From: Lachnospiraceae bacterium
GTDB taxonomy: Bacteria; Bacillota; Clostridia; Lachnospirales; Lachnospiraceae
Direction: 5' to 3'
DNA length: 9,559 nucleotides
Assembly: GCA_900772845.1 (NCBI GenBank)
Contig: CAAGSD010000109.1
Span: 1 to 9,559 of the forward strand
A program made the translations under genes and the position numbers. Positions 1 to 5,876 of this stretch are shown one piece after another. Each line of letters opens with the position of its first letter. Position 1 is the stretch's first letter. The notes below the pieces were generated by a model. The model was not told the origin of the DNA. It saw nothing but the letters and a program-made list of their open reading frames with translations, and ran no database searches.

Positions 1-20
1 AGTGCGTCTATAGCCGCACT
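1..20 (-). terminator. Possible terminator stem after the antiporter gene
   Basis: Positions 1-6 (AGTGCG) and 15-20 (CGCACT) are perfect inverted repeats with an 8-nt loop. Counting the whole 20 nt, the palindrome has one mismatch per arm. It lies directly downstream of the antiporter stop codon when read on the minus strand, the expected place for an intrinsic terminator. The U-tract that would confirm it would lie outside the window, so this is only a candidate. Confidence 0.35.
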
Positions 21-21
21 G

Positions 22-939
22 TTACCTCACGAAGAGGTAAGCCGTATATGCAACATACAGAAGCACGCACGCAGCCCCCTCACTGCGGGTCATGCGTCTG
101 CCGGTACGGGCGAATACAAAGAGCAGAATGGCACTGCCAAGGAGCAGTACGGTGTCGATGACGGACTCTCCGAGGACGTGCAGAGGACTGATCACCGCAG
201 ACATTCCGAGGATGAACAGGATGTTGAACAGGTTGGAGCCGATGGCATTACCAAGCGCCAGCCCGCTGTCTCCCTTTTTCGTGGCGACGATGGAGGTCAC
301 CAGCTCCGGCAGGGAAGTGCCGATGGCAATAATAGTCAGTCCGATGAAGTTCTGGCTGACACCGAAATTTGTGGCGATGATGCAGGCTTTATCCACGACG
401 AGATCGCCGCCGAAGATAACGGCAGCCAGACCTCCGGCAATATACAAAAGACTGCGTGGCAGGGAGAGAATCTTGCCGGGTTCTCCCTCTTCTCTGTTTT
501 TCCGGGCAGAATAGATCATAAATCCCAGATATACGATCATGCCAAGCAACAGGACTGCACCTTCGATACGGCTTAAGCTGCCATCTAAAAACATCAGACA
601 TAATACGACAGTTACCAGGATATTCAACGGCATATCCCGTTTCAGGATCTCCCCGTGGGGCATAAAGCTGTGCAGGAATGCACAGATACCAACCACTACC
701 AGACCATTGAAGATATTCGAGCCGACGACATTACTGATGGCGATATCATTACTGCCCGCCAGGGCGGCATTGATGCTGACGGAAGCCTCCGGAGCACTGG
801 TGCCCATGGCGACGATGGTCAGACCGATGATGACGCTGGGAACTTTCAGGATCCCCGCCAGGGAGGAACTTCCCTCCACGAAAAAGTCCGCACCTTTGAT
901 CAGAAGTATAAATCCTACGAGTAACAATATGTATTCCAT
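22..939 (-). CDS. CaCA-family calcium/cation:sodium antiporter (YrbG-like)
   Basis: Integral membrane antiporter predicted to export Ca2+ or a related divalent cation in exchange for Na+ or H+. The protein is about 305 aa, the usual size for bacterial YrbG-type exchangers, and is almost wholly hydrophobic. It contains the two family alpha-repeats: GLT...GTSAPE (residues 39-51) with NVVGSN (70-75), and GLT...GTSLPE (200-212) with NAIGSN (231-236). The acidic residue of each G-T-S-x-P-E motif and the Asn of each N-x-x-G-S-N motif, which form the ion sites, are present. The repeats are separated by a polar loop around residues 145-160. I chose the ATG at 939 rather than an in-frame ATG at 966 because AGGAAAGGA lies 6 nt before it. 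A riboswitch-like leader with a terminator precedes the gene, suggesting control by a metal ion; that context makes Mn2+ a candidate substrate or inducer. Family is certain, ion specificity is not. Confidence 0.95.
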   Translation of the reverse strand: MEYILLLVGFILLIKGADFFVEGSSSLAGILKVPSVIIGLTIVAMGTSAPEASVSINAALAGSNDIAISNVVGSNIFNGLVVVGICAFLHSFMPHGEILKRDMPLNILVTVVLCLMFLDGSLSRIEGAVLLLGMIVYLGFMIYSARKNREEGEPGKILSLPRSLLYIAGGLAAVIFGGDLVVDKACIIATNFGVSQNFIGLTIIAIGTSLPELVTSIVATKKGDSGLALGNAIGSNLFNILFILGMSAVISPLHVLGESVIDTVLLLGSAILLFVFARTGRRMTRSEGAACVLLYVAYTAYLFVR

Positions 940-1001
940 AAGCTGTCCTTTCCTGCGGTGACTCACGTATCCTTATAAATAGTATAAAAATAAAAAAGTA
1001 T

Positions 1002-1047
1002 AAAAATAGAGACCTTTACCGCATCAAAAATGATCGATAAAAGTCTC
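1002..1047 (-). terminator. Intrinsic terminator of the riboswitch expression platform
   Basis: Read on the minus strand, GAGACTTTTATCG (1047-1035) pairs along all 13 nt, with a few G-U pairs, to CGGTAAAGGTCTC (1021-1009). An inner ATCA/TGAT stem with a TTTT loop lies between them, with one unpaired G. TATTTTT (1008-1002) follows directly. The 5' arm includes the CTTTT (1043-1039) that the aptamer needs for its closing stem, so terminator and folded aptamer are mutually exclusive. Confidence 0.85.
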
Positions 1048-1176
1048 GTTGCTTACAATAATAACCGGTCCGACGGACGTGATGACGATTATCATTCCGG
1101 ACAGCTGCCTGTATCATTCGATTACCATTCCAGGTTACCATTCTCTCAGAAACCATCCGGGAACTACTCCCTTTTA
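1038..1176 (-). ncRNA. Candidate yybP-ykoY manganese riboswitch aptamer
   Basis: The antiporter leader begins with AAAAGGGAGTAG (1175-1164), which resembles the conserved 5' segment of the yybP-ykoY (Mn2+) class, and ends with AGCAACGAGACTTTT (1053-1039), which resembles its conserved 3' loop and closing strand. TAAAAG (1176-1171) can pair with CTTTTA (1043-1038) to close the aptamer. A long 3' arm is visible: AATGATAATCG (1096-1086) pairs with CGGTTATTATT (1067-1057), stacked on a GTCC/GGAC hairpin (1078-1068). In this class Mn2+ bridges the two conserved loops. The closing strand is shared with a downstream terminator, so bound ligand should prevent termination and turn the antiporter on. 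Assignment to the class is by recalled motif, not by covariance search. No credible coding sequence occupies this leader. Confidence 0.75.
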
Positions 1177-1187
1177 ACTGTGCCCTC

Positions 1188-1216
1188 ATTCTACAAAAAG
1201 GTACAAACATTGTCAA
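1188..1216 (-). promoter_or_regulatory. Sigma-A-type promoter of the riboswitch and antiporter
   Basis: On the minus strand TTGACA (1216-1211) is followed by a 17-bp spacer and TAGAAT (1193-1188), 11 of 12 consensus bases. The predicted start near 1181 places the transcript start about 6 nt before the closing stem of the aptamer, which supports both calls. The leader to the antiporter start is about 240 nt. Confidence 0.8.
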
Positions 1217-1237
1217 CTGACTTTGTAAATCTTGACA

Positions 1238-2344
1238 CTATTTTAACACGAACTTCACCACCACGGGATCATGGTCGGAGTAGGAGTAGCCGGTATTTAC
1301 ATTCTCATAGGACAGGCACTCGATATTGTCGGAGATAATGAATCCGTCCAAGGTTACGGTATAAGTTACACCGGGGACATATTCCATATCGGCATTTCTG
1401 GCGCTGTTCCAGAGAGCAGTGCGTTCTTCGTCTGTCAACAGATCCAGGCAGAAGGCAAAATGCTCCGGCAGCTCCGTTCTCGGAAAAGGAAATGCCCAGG
1501 ACTCGCAGCTCTCCGTATCCTCTTCGGAAGCCTTCAGGTCGTGGTTAAAGTCGCCGCCGCAGAGGACGTAATTCCCGGCTTTGTATTCTTTTGCCATATC
1601 ATTGCACAGCATTTCGATCTGTCCTTTGCGGATGGCATCGCTGTTGCCGTAAGCCGACATATGCAGGTTAAAGATCACCAGCTCCTTGCCATTGTCCACC
1701 GGGATCCGGGAGACGCTGTAGCAGCGATCCAGATCGAAAAACTTGCTGAAGGAAGTGGAGATGGGGAAGCTTCTGCGCAGGGCGGAAGACACCGGATATT
1801 TCGAGAACAGTCCGAGACCGGATTTGCTGCTGCCGTGCGGCTGGGTAAACGGATAAAACAGGAAAGCAGAATCATAATTCTGAGCAAATACCGTCGTGTA
1901 CCCGGACAGGCTCTGACGCAGCATTTCGTATTCATTCGTATGATAGCTTCTGGTAGAGTCCAGATCGATCTCCTGGATCAATGCAAAATCCGGTTCCAGA
2001 GAGCTTACCAGCTCACCTACACCGTTTATGGCATACTGTACGGTCTCCGGGCTCTCAGCCCAGGAGGAGGTACCGCCGTCCATGAAGAAGCTGTAATCCG
2101 GCAGATAAGCACCAAAGCCGATGTTGTAGGTCAGTGCGGAATACTCCGTATCTGTGGACAGCACTGCGTTTGCACCTGTGGCGGTATCGTCAACCGGTGC
2201 CTCCACCACCAGTTCCTGATTGTCCTCGAGCCTGTAATAACTGGCATAGAGGTAGACGATATAAGCCAACAGTACGAGGATCAGGATCCCCAGCACAATG
2301 CCTATGATCTTCAGTAACGTTTTACATAAATTTTTCTTTTTCAT
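1238..2344 (-). CDS. Membrane-anchored endonuclease/exonuclease/phosphatase-family protein
   Basis: A 368-aa protein with a basic N-terminus, one hydrophobic helix (about residues 11-33) and a DNase I-like (EEP) domain from about residue 66 to the end, predicted to face outside the cell. Visible family motifs in order are LTYNIG (N74), QEID (E125), NLHMS (H228), GGDFNHD (D265, N267), LDGF (D333) and YSDHDP (D357, H358), i.e. the full metal and catalytic set. The family includes nucleases, sphingomyelinases and inositol-phosphate phosphatases; the substrate cannot be told here. The ATG at 2344 is the only start that keeps the membrane anchor. It has no normally spaced ribosome site (only GGGG 2 nt before it) and lies 6 nt after a promoter -10 box, so translation may be leaderless. 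No clear terminator separates it from the riboswitch promoter downstream. Confidence 0.9.
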   Translation of the reverse strand: MKKKNLCKTLLKIIGIVLGILILVLLAYIVYLYASYYRLEDNQELVVEAPVDDTATGANAVLSTDTEYSALTYNIGFGAYLPDYSFFMDGGTSSWAESPETVQYAINGVGELVSSLEPDFALIQEIDLDSTRSYHTNEYEMLRQSLSGYTTVFAQNYDSAFLFYPFTQPHGSSKSGLGLFSKYPVSSALRRSFPISTSFSKFFDLDRCYSVSRIPVDNGKELVIFNLHMSAYGNSDAIRKGQIEMLCNDMAKEYKAGNYVLCGGDFNHDLKASEEDTESCESWAFPFPRTELPEHFAFCLDLLTDEERTALWNSARNADMEYVPGVTYTVTLDGFIISDNIECLSYENVNTGYSYSDHDPVVVKFVLK

Positions 2345-2350
2345 ATCCCC

Positions 2351-2379
2351 ATTCTAACAAGCATTTCGGAAAGTTTCAA
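2351..2379 (-). promoter_or_regulatory. Promoter of the EEP-family gene; predicts leaderless mRNA
   Basis: On the minus strand TTGAAA (2379-2374), a 17-bp spacer and TAGAAT (2356-2351) give a good sigma-A promoter. Only 6 nt (GGGGAT) separate the -10 box from the ATG at 2344, so transcription should begin at or next to the start codon. Confidence 0.65.
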
Positions 2380-2404
2380 CCCAAGGAAAAACTTAAGTTG
2401 AAAC
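2373..2404. repeat. Inverted repeat GTTTCAAC/GTTGAAAC holding both divergent -35 boxes
   Basis: GTTTCAAC (2373-2380) and GTTGAAAC (2397-2404) are perfect 8-bp inverted repeats 16 bp apart; AAG (2383-2385) and CTT (2392-2394) extend the symmetry after a 2-bp mismatch. Each arm contains the -35 element of one of the two divergent promoters. The symmetry may be a shared operator for a dimeric regulator or simply two matched -35 regions. Confidence 0.7.
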
Positions 2405-2426
2405 CGCAATACCACTATACTATAAT
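2398..2426 (+). promoter_or_regulatory. Promoter of the FIST/chemoreceptor operon
   Basis: TTGAAA (2398-2403), a 17-bp spacer and a perfect TATAAT (2421-2426) form a strong sigma-A promoter. Predicted start is near 2433, leaving a leader of about 40 nt before the GTG start at 2475. Confidence 0.8.
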
Positions 2427-2474
2427 AAAGTATGGTTCTACATCTACAATATATCGGAAAGGTGAGGATAAGGC

Positions 2475-3536
2475 GTGAAACAGATATGCGGAATGGATAA
2501 AGGAGGCAACCTGAAAGAGGCCCTCAGAGCGATCAGTGCTCCGAAATTATTGCTGCTGATGTCCAATGCAAAGCAGTTTGAGCAGCATGTGGAAGAATTG
2601 GAAAAACAGTTTCCCGGTGTGCCCAGTATTGGTTGTATCGGAGGTAGCTACAGCGGACAGACAGTACAGGCAGACGGTGGTGTGGCCGTGGTTGCTTTCG
2701 AAGGTAATCTGACAGTAGCAGCGAATGTGCTGGAACAGGCATCTACCATGCCGGTAAAATACATCGGAAGATTAGAGGTAGACCTGGATCGGGTAAAGGC
2801 AGCAGAAAATAACACGGTATGTATTGACTTCTGCACCGGTAATGACGCCTGCGTACTGACCACGATTTACAGTGTATTGGGCAAACGTAAGATTTCCCTG
2901 ATGGGTGGAACCGGTGATGCCGGAAAAGTGTCCGCCAACGGCAAAATTTATGAGGATGCCGATGCCTATGCCCTGATCCGCAACAACGATGGTAAGATCA
3001 AGGTCTACAAAGAAAATATCTACCAGCCCATGCCCGGCTGCCGCTTTATCGCCTCCAAGACGGACCGCAGCAAATATTTACTGGGGGAGCTTAACGGCAA
3101 GCCTGCCAGAAAGGTATATCAGGATCTTCTGCAGATCAGCGACAAAGACATAGAGACCCAGACATTTAAAAATCCCTTTGGTAAAATGAACGGACAGGAT
3201 GTCTGCATTATATCCATCAAAAACGTAGAGGGAGACAAGCTGGCATGCTATCGCCAGATCAACGATTCCGATGTACTGACGCTGTTGGAAGCAAAGGATT
3301 TTTCGAAAGTCGTAGATGACACCATACAGCAGATTCACCGGGACTTCAAGCATGTATCCGGAGTCTTTTCCGTCAACTGTATTTTCCGTTATCTGTTCTT
3401 TACACAGGAACACTATTTCGATACCTATCTGAAAACCATGGCGACGCTGGGAGATCATGCCGGTCTGATCGGTTTCGGAGAACATTATAATCAGCAGTTT
3501 GTCAACCAGACCATGACATGCGTAGTGTTTGAATAG
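2475..3536 (+). CDS. FIST-domain sensor protein
   Basis: A 353-aa soluble protein matching the FIST (F-box and intracellular signal transduction) N- and C-domain layout. The N-domain spans about residues 25-190, with the glycine-rich strands SIGCIGGSYSG (51-61) and SLMGGTGDAG (141-150). The C-domain spans about 200-345, with NCIFRYLFFTQE (301-312) and LIGFGEHYNQ (331-340). FIST domains are proposed intracellular ligand sensors, often fused to or encoded next to chemoreceptor, kinase or cyclic-di-GMP domains. No membrane segment or output domain is present, so it probably acts through a partner; the soluble chemoreceptor-type protein 28 nt downstream is the obvious candidate. Start is GTG at 2475, with AGGTGAGG (2460-2467) 7 nt upstream. 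It is the first gene of a five-gene cluster driven by the promoter at 2398-2426. The ligand is unknown. Confidence 0.88.
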   Translation: MKQICGMDKGGNLKEALRAISAPKLLLLMSNAKQFEQHVEELEKQFPGVPSIGCIGGSYSGQTVQADGGVAVVAFEGNLTVAANVLEQASTMPVKYIGRLEVDLDRVKAAENNTVCIDFCTGNDACVLTTIYSVLGKRKISLMGGTGDAGKVSANGKIYEDADAYALIRNNDGKIKVYKENIYQPMPGCRFIASKTDRSKYLLGELNGKPARKVYQDLLQISDKDIETQTFKNPFGKMNGQDVCIISIKNVEGDKLACYRQINDSDVLTLLEAKDFSKVVDDTIQQIHRDFKHVSGVFSVNCIFRYLFFTQEHYFDTYLKTMATLGDHAGLIGFGEHYNQQFVNQTMTCVVFE

Positions 3537-3564
3537 CATCGGAATACCATTAGGATACGGAAGG

Positions 3565-4521
3565 ATGAAAATAGATATGTTCAGAAAAAAAGAAAAGGAA
3601 GTAACCACTGTTCAACAGACGAAAACCATAGATATGCATCCCATCAGCCATGTGGCGGACAGTATTCTGGAGTACCAGAAACAGCTGGCACAGAGAGAAG
3701 TGGAATCCTTGGATGAGATGGCTGAAGTACAGAAGACATTTGAACTGGCACAGCAGGAAAATGAGAAACTGAAAGAACAGATGGAAGAATTGTCGGTGGT
3801 ATTTGCCAATGTGGGACAGATCGCCACTCGTTTTGACAGCGTGAAAAACCAGATCGGAGAATCTGTGGAAGAGGCACAGAACAAGGTAAATCAGCTGAAA
3901 ACCAGTTCCACAGAGATGCAGGATAGCTTTGGAGAGATCCAGAATGCCTTTGTGGGTGTGCAGAATTCCGTACAGCAGATCAAGGACTGTATGAAGCAGA
4001 TCATTTCCATCGCCAACCAGACCAATATGCTGGCACTGAATGCTTCCATCGAAGCGGCCAGAGCCGGAGAGCAGGGCAAAGGATTTGCCGTGGTTGCCAA
4101 TGAAGTAAAAAATCTGGCAGGTGAGATCAAGGATCTGGTCAGTGCGGTAGAAGCCAGCATCTCGGATGTGGAAAAAGGAACCACACAGCTGAGTGCCAAT
4201 ATTGAGGATTCCAGGATTGCTTTCGGGCAGAACGTCGAGGCGGTAGAGGAGACCTACGGTGTCTTTGATCAGATCATTGAGGCAGCAGACGGAGCAAAGT
4301 CTGTGCAGCAGGAAATTGAAGAGGTGGCAGGATCTTCCGAACAGAAACTGGGGCAGGTAAGAAACAGCTTCAATGCCGAGGAAGAGCAGTTTGAAAAGGT
4401 GTTGACGCATATTGAACGGGCCAATGACTTAGGTACCACCAAGAGCTCCATGTTCGAAGACATGACCAATCTGGTGTCACAGTTAAAGCCCATAGCGGAA
4501 GAGATGCAGGCGAATTTGTAA
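3565..4521 (+). CDS. Soluble methyl-accepting chemotaxis-type signalling protein
   Basis: A 318-aa cytoplasmic chemoreceptor signalling protein with no membrane segment, HAMP or periplasmic domain. The N-terminal third (about residues 31-110) is a heptad-rich coiled coil. The conserved hairpin tip that contacts CheA/CheW is at residues 146-190 (ANQTNMLALNASIEAARAGE, then GKGFAVVANEVKNLA), close to consensus. Long Gln/Glu-rich helices on both sides could carry methylation sites. It is shorter than classical receptors and has no C-terminal CheR-tethering pentapeptide. No CheA, CheW, CheR or CheB gene is nearby, so it would need a distant array or a different partner. It follows the FIST gene by 28 nt and probably receives its signal. 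Start choice is uncertain: ATG 3565 has AGGA 9 nt upstream; ATG 3577 and an upstream TTG at 3529 that overlaps the FIST gene are alternatives. Confidence 0.9.
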   Translation: MKIDMFRKKEKEVTTVQQTKTIDMHPISHVADSILEYQKQLAQREVESLDEMAEVQKTFELAQQENEKLKEQMEELSVVFANVGQIATRFDSVKNQIGESVEEAQNKVNQLKTSSTEMQDSFGEIQNAFVGVQNSVQQIKDCMKQIISIANQTNMLALNASIEAARAGEQGKGFAVVANEVKNLAGEIKDLVSAVEASISDVEKGTTQLSANIEDSRIAFGQNVEAVEETYGVFDQIIEAADGAKSVQQEIEEVAGSSEQKLGQVRNSFNAEEEQFEKVLTHIERANDLGTTKSSMFEDMTNLVSQLKPIAEEMQANL

Positions 4522-4534
4522 GGGGTAAAAGCAG

Positions 4535-4864
4535 ATGAAACCAAGATCACCGCAAAGTATGGAATTATATAAAATGCTCATAGCCCGGGGATATCCGGAG
4601 TCTTTCTGTGATCTGGTGACCAGAAATCTGAACACGGACTTCACGGCGAGCCGTATGATCGGCTATCTGTATCACTATTCCGATCTGCCGCCGGAGGAGA
4701 TCGCAGATGAGATGTTGGCAATCTTAAGCGACAGGAACCGCATCATGCAGAAGAAAGAGCTAGAGAGCAATAATGCGGAATGGAATCGCATTCTGATGCA
4801 GGGGCTGGGACTGGACGCAGAGGAGGAAGAAGATGGCGAAATGGAAGATCCGGCAGATCTTTGA
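4535..4864 (+). CDS. Small acidic protein of unknown function (109 aa)
   Basis: I do not recognise a named family. The first 75 residues look helical and compact (SMELYKMLIARGYPESFCDL, then DLPPEEIADEMLAILSDR), and the last 20 are very acidic (DAEEEEDGEMEDPADL). There is no signal peptide or membrane segment, so it is a predicted cytosolic protein. AAGGGG overlapping the chemoreceptor stop codon serves as ribosome site about 9 nt before ATG 4535, so it lies in the same operon, 13 nt after the previous gene. Its acidic tail is encoded by a GAGGAGGAAGAA run that also supplies the ribosome site for the next gene, and the two genes overlap by 32 bp. This suggests translational coupling and a linked role. 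Confidence 0.75.
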   Translation: MKPRSPQSMELYKMLIARGYPESFCDLVTRNLNTDFTASRMIGYLYHYSDLPPEEIADEMLAILSDRNRIMQKKELESNNAEWNRILMQGLGLDAEEEEDGEMEDPADL

Positions 4865-5030
4865 CGGAGACTACGGCTGCGAGGAGCGACTGCCCGGACA
4901 GGGACCGAAAGTATCGGTGACGCTTGTGGATGAAACCGGAGTTGAAAAATATGTCTCCGTGGAGGATCATTGGCTTACGCAACAGGGACTGGAGGAAGGC
5001 TCCCTTTGGCCGGAAGATTTGACAATATAG
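4833..5030 (+). CDS. Small protein of unknown function (65 aa), overlapping the previous gene
   Basis: A 65-aa protein starting at ATG 4833 with a textbook AGGAGG (4821-4826) 6 nt upstream, which is stronger evidence than length alone. It begins MAKWKIRQIFDGDYGCEERL and looks like a small beta-rich domain (alternating hydrophobics in VSVTLVDETGVEKYVSV). It has one Cys and ends SLWPEDLTI. No family is recognised and no membrane segment is seen. It overlaps the preceding gene by 32 bp in a different frame and is followed 22 nt later by the HD-domain gene, so all are probably co-transcribed. Confidence 0.75.
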   Translation: MAKWKIRQIFDGDYGCEERLPGQGPKVSVTLVDETGVEKYVSVEDHWLTQQGLEEGSLWPEDLTI

Positions 5031-5052
5031 AGAAGACAGAGAGGTACTTAAA

Positions 5053-5658
5053 ATGGAACACATTACAAGAGACGAAGCATTCACTTTATTAAAAAAATAC
5101 AATCAGGATCCTTTTCATATCCAGCATGCCTTGACCGTGGAAGCGGTGATGAAATGGTATGCAAAAGAGTTGGGATATGGAGACAACGCCGAATATTGGG
5201 GAATCGTGGGATTACTGCATGATATCGATTTTGAATTATATCCGGAGGAACACTGCCTGAAGGCTCCGGAGCTTTTACGGGAAGCAGGCGTGGGAGAGGA
5301 CATCATCCACGGTGTGGTATCCCATGGCTACGGCATCACAGTAGGCTGTGGGGAGACCATCAATGTGGCTCCGGAACATGAGATGGAGAAGGTGCTTTTT
5401 GCGGCAGACGAACTGACCGGACTGATCTGGGCAGCGGCACTGATGCGTCCTTCCAAGAGTACGAAAGACATGGAATTAAAGTCCTTAAAAAAGAAATATA
5501 AGAGCAAAGGCTTCGCTGCCGGCTGCTCCCGAGAGGTCATCGAACGTGGCGCTGAGCAGTTGGGCTGGGATTTAGAGAAGCTTCTGACCATGACCCTGCA
5601 GGCCATGGCGGCAACCGAGGATGAGATCAGGGCGGAGATGGAACAGGAAGAGAACTGA
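5053..5658 (+). CDS. HD-domain metal-dependent phosphohydrolase
   Basis: A 201-aa soluble HD-superfamily protein. The metal-site signature is visible: H22 or H25 in FHIQHAL, H56-D57 in LLHDID, H86 and H91 in IIHGVVSHGYG, and D119 in AADELTG. Such single-domain HD proteins hydrolyse phosphate esters of nucleotides or related molecules; the substrate is not evident. The segment 132-160 (RPSKSTKD then KKKYKSKGFAAGCSREVI) is typical of the small-hydrolase subgroup common in Clostridia. ATG 5053 has AGAGAGG about 8 nt upstream. It is the last gene of the FIST/chemoreceptor cluster, 22 nt after the 65-aa gene and 32 nt before a strong hairpin. Whether it terminates a nucleotide signal produced or sensed by this operon is only a guess. 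Confidence 0.9.
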   Translation: MEHITRDEAFTLLKKYNQDPFHIQHALTVEAVMKWYAKELGYGDNAEYWGIVGLLHDIDFELYPEEHCLKAPELLREAGVGEDIIHGVVSHGYGITVGCGETINVAPEHEMEKVLFAADELTGLIWAAALMRPSKSTKDMELKSLKKKYKSKGFAAGCSREVIERGAEQLGWDLEKLLTMTLQAMAATEDEIRAEMEQEEN

Positions 5659-5690
5659 TCTCTGTATCAAAACAGAAACAGAATATAAAC

Positions 5691-5730
5691 ACGCAAAATG
5701 CCATGGATCGAGATCTGTGGCATTTTGCGT
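5691..5730 (+). terminator. Hairpin ending the FIST/chemoreceptor operon
   Basis: ACGCAAAATGCCA (5691-5703) and TGGCATTTTGCGT (5718-5730) are a perfect 13-bp inverted repeat with a 14-nt loop. There is no U-run after the stem, but the lower right arm contains ATTTT, so a shorter TGCCA/TGGCA core followed by ATTTT could act as terminator. It sits 32 nt after the last stop codon. Confidence 0.6.
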
Positions 5731-5765
5731 ATACGATGAGATGGGTACCAACACAGTTATGTAAA

Positions 5766-5780
5766 ATTTGAATTTCAAAT
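5766..5780. repeat. Perfect AT-rich palindrome upstream of the AbiE-like promoter
   Basis: ATTTGAA (5766-5772), one T, and TTCAAAT (5774-5780) form a perfect palindrome about 35 bp upstream of the -35 box. It could be a distal operator. Its right half is also the inverse of ATTTGAAATT at 7741-7750, at the other end of the AT-rich island. Confidence 0.45.
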
Positions 5781-5813
5781 CAATTATAGTGAGAAAATAG
5801 ATAATGCTTTGAG

Positions 5814-5842
5814 TTGACTTGATGAAATTTCACTGATACAAT
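5814..5842 (+). promoter_or_regulatory. Promoter of the AbiE-like operon
   Basis: TTGACT (5814-5819), a 17-bp spacer and TACAAT (5837-5842) give a 10-of-12 sigma-A promoter. Predicted start is near 5849, about 28 nt before the GTG start. The spacer contains the perfect palindrome TGAAATTTCA (5823-5832). Confidence 0.75.
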
Positions 5843-5864
5843 TAGTTTAACTACATGAGTGAAA
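5829..5864. promoter_or_regulatory. Candidate AbiEi autoregulatory operator
   Basis: TTTCACT (5829-5835) and AGTGAAA (5858-5864) are perfect 7-bp inverted repeats flanking the -10 box and transcription start; extended to 10 bp they have one mismatch. AbiEi antitoxins of studied systems bind inverted repeats at their own promoter and repress it, so this placement fits, but binding is inferred. Confidence 0.45.
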
Positions 5865-5876
5865 GCGGTGATATAA

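Noticed and set aside
1016..1216. 66-codon minus-strand frame in the antiporter leader
   Set aside because: It begins at the promoter -35 box and runs through the aptamer and terminator; the RNA structure explains this stretch better than a protein.
1233..1262. Plus-strand TTGACA as a promoter reading into the EEP gene
   Set aside because: No acceptable -10 box occurs 16-18 bp downstream and it would only make antisense RNA.
1271..2317. Long plus-strand open frame (348 codons) opposite the EEP-family gene
   Set aside because: It is antisense to a protein with a complete set of catalytic motifs, has no recognisable domain and no convincing ribosome site. It reflects stop-codon depletion opposite a GC-richer gene.
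3550..4410. Minus-strand open frame (286 codons) opposite the chemoreceptor gene
   Set aside because: It is the complement of a coiled-coil gene rich in CAG and GAA codons, giving an odd Leu/Phe/Cys/His-rich product. No start signal or domain is seen.
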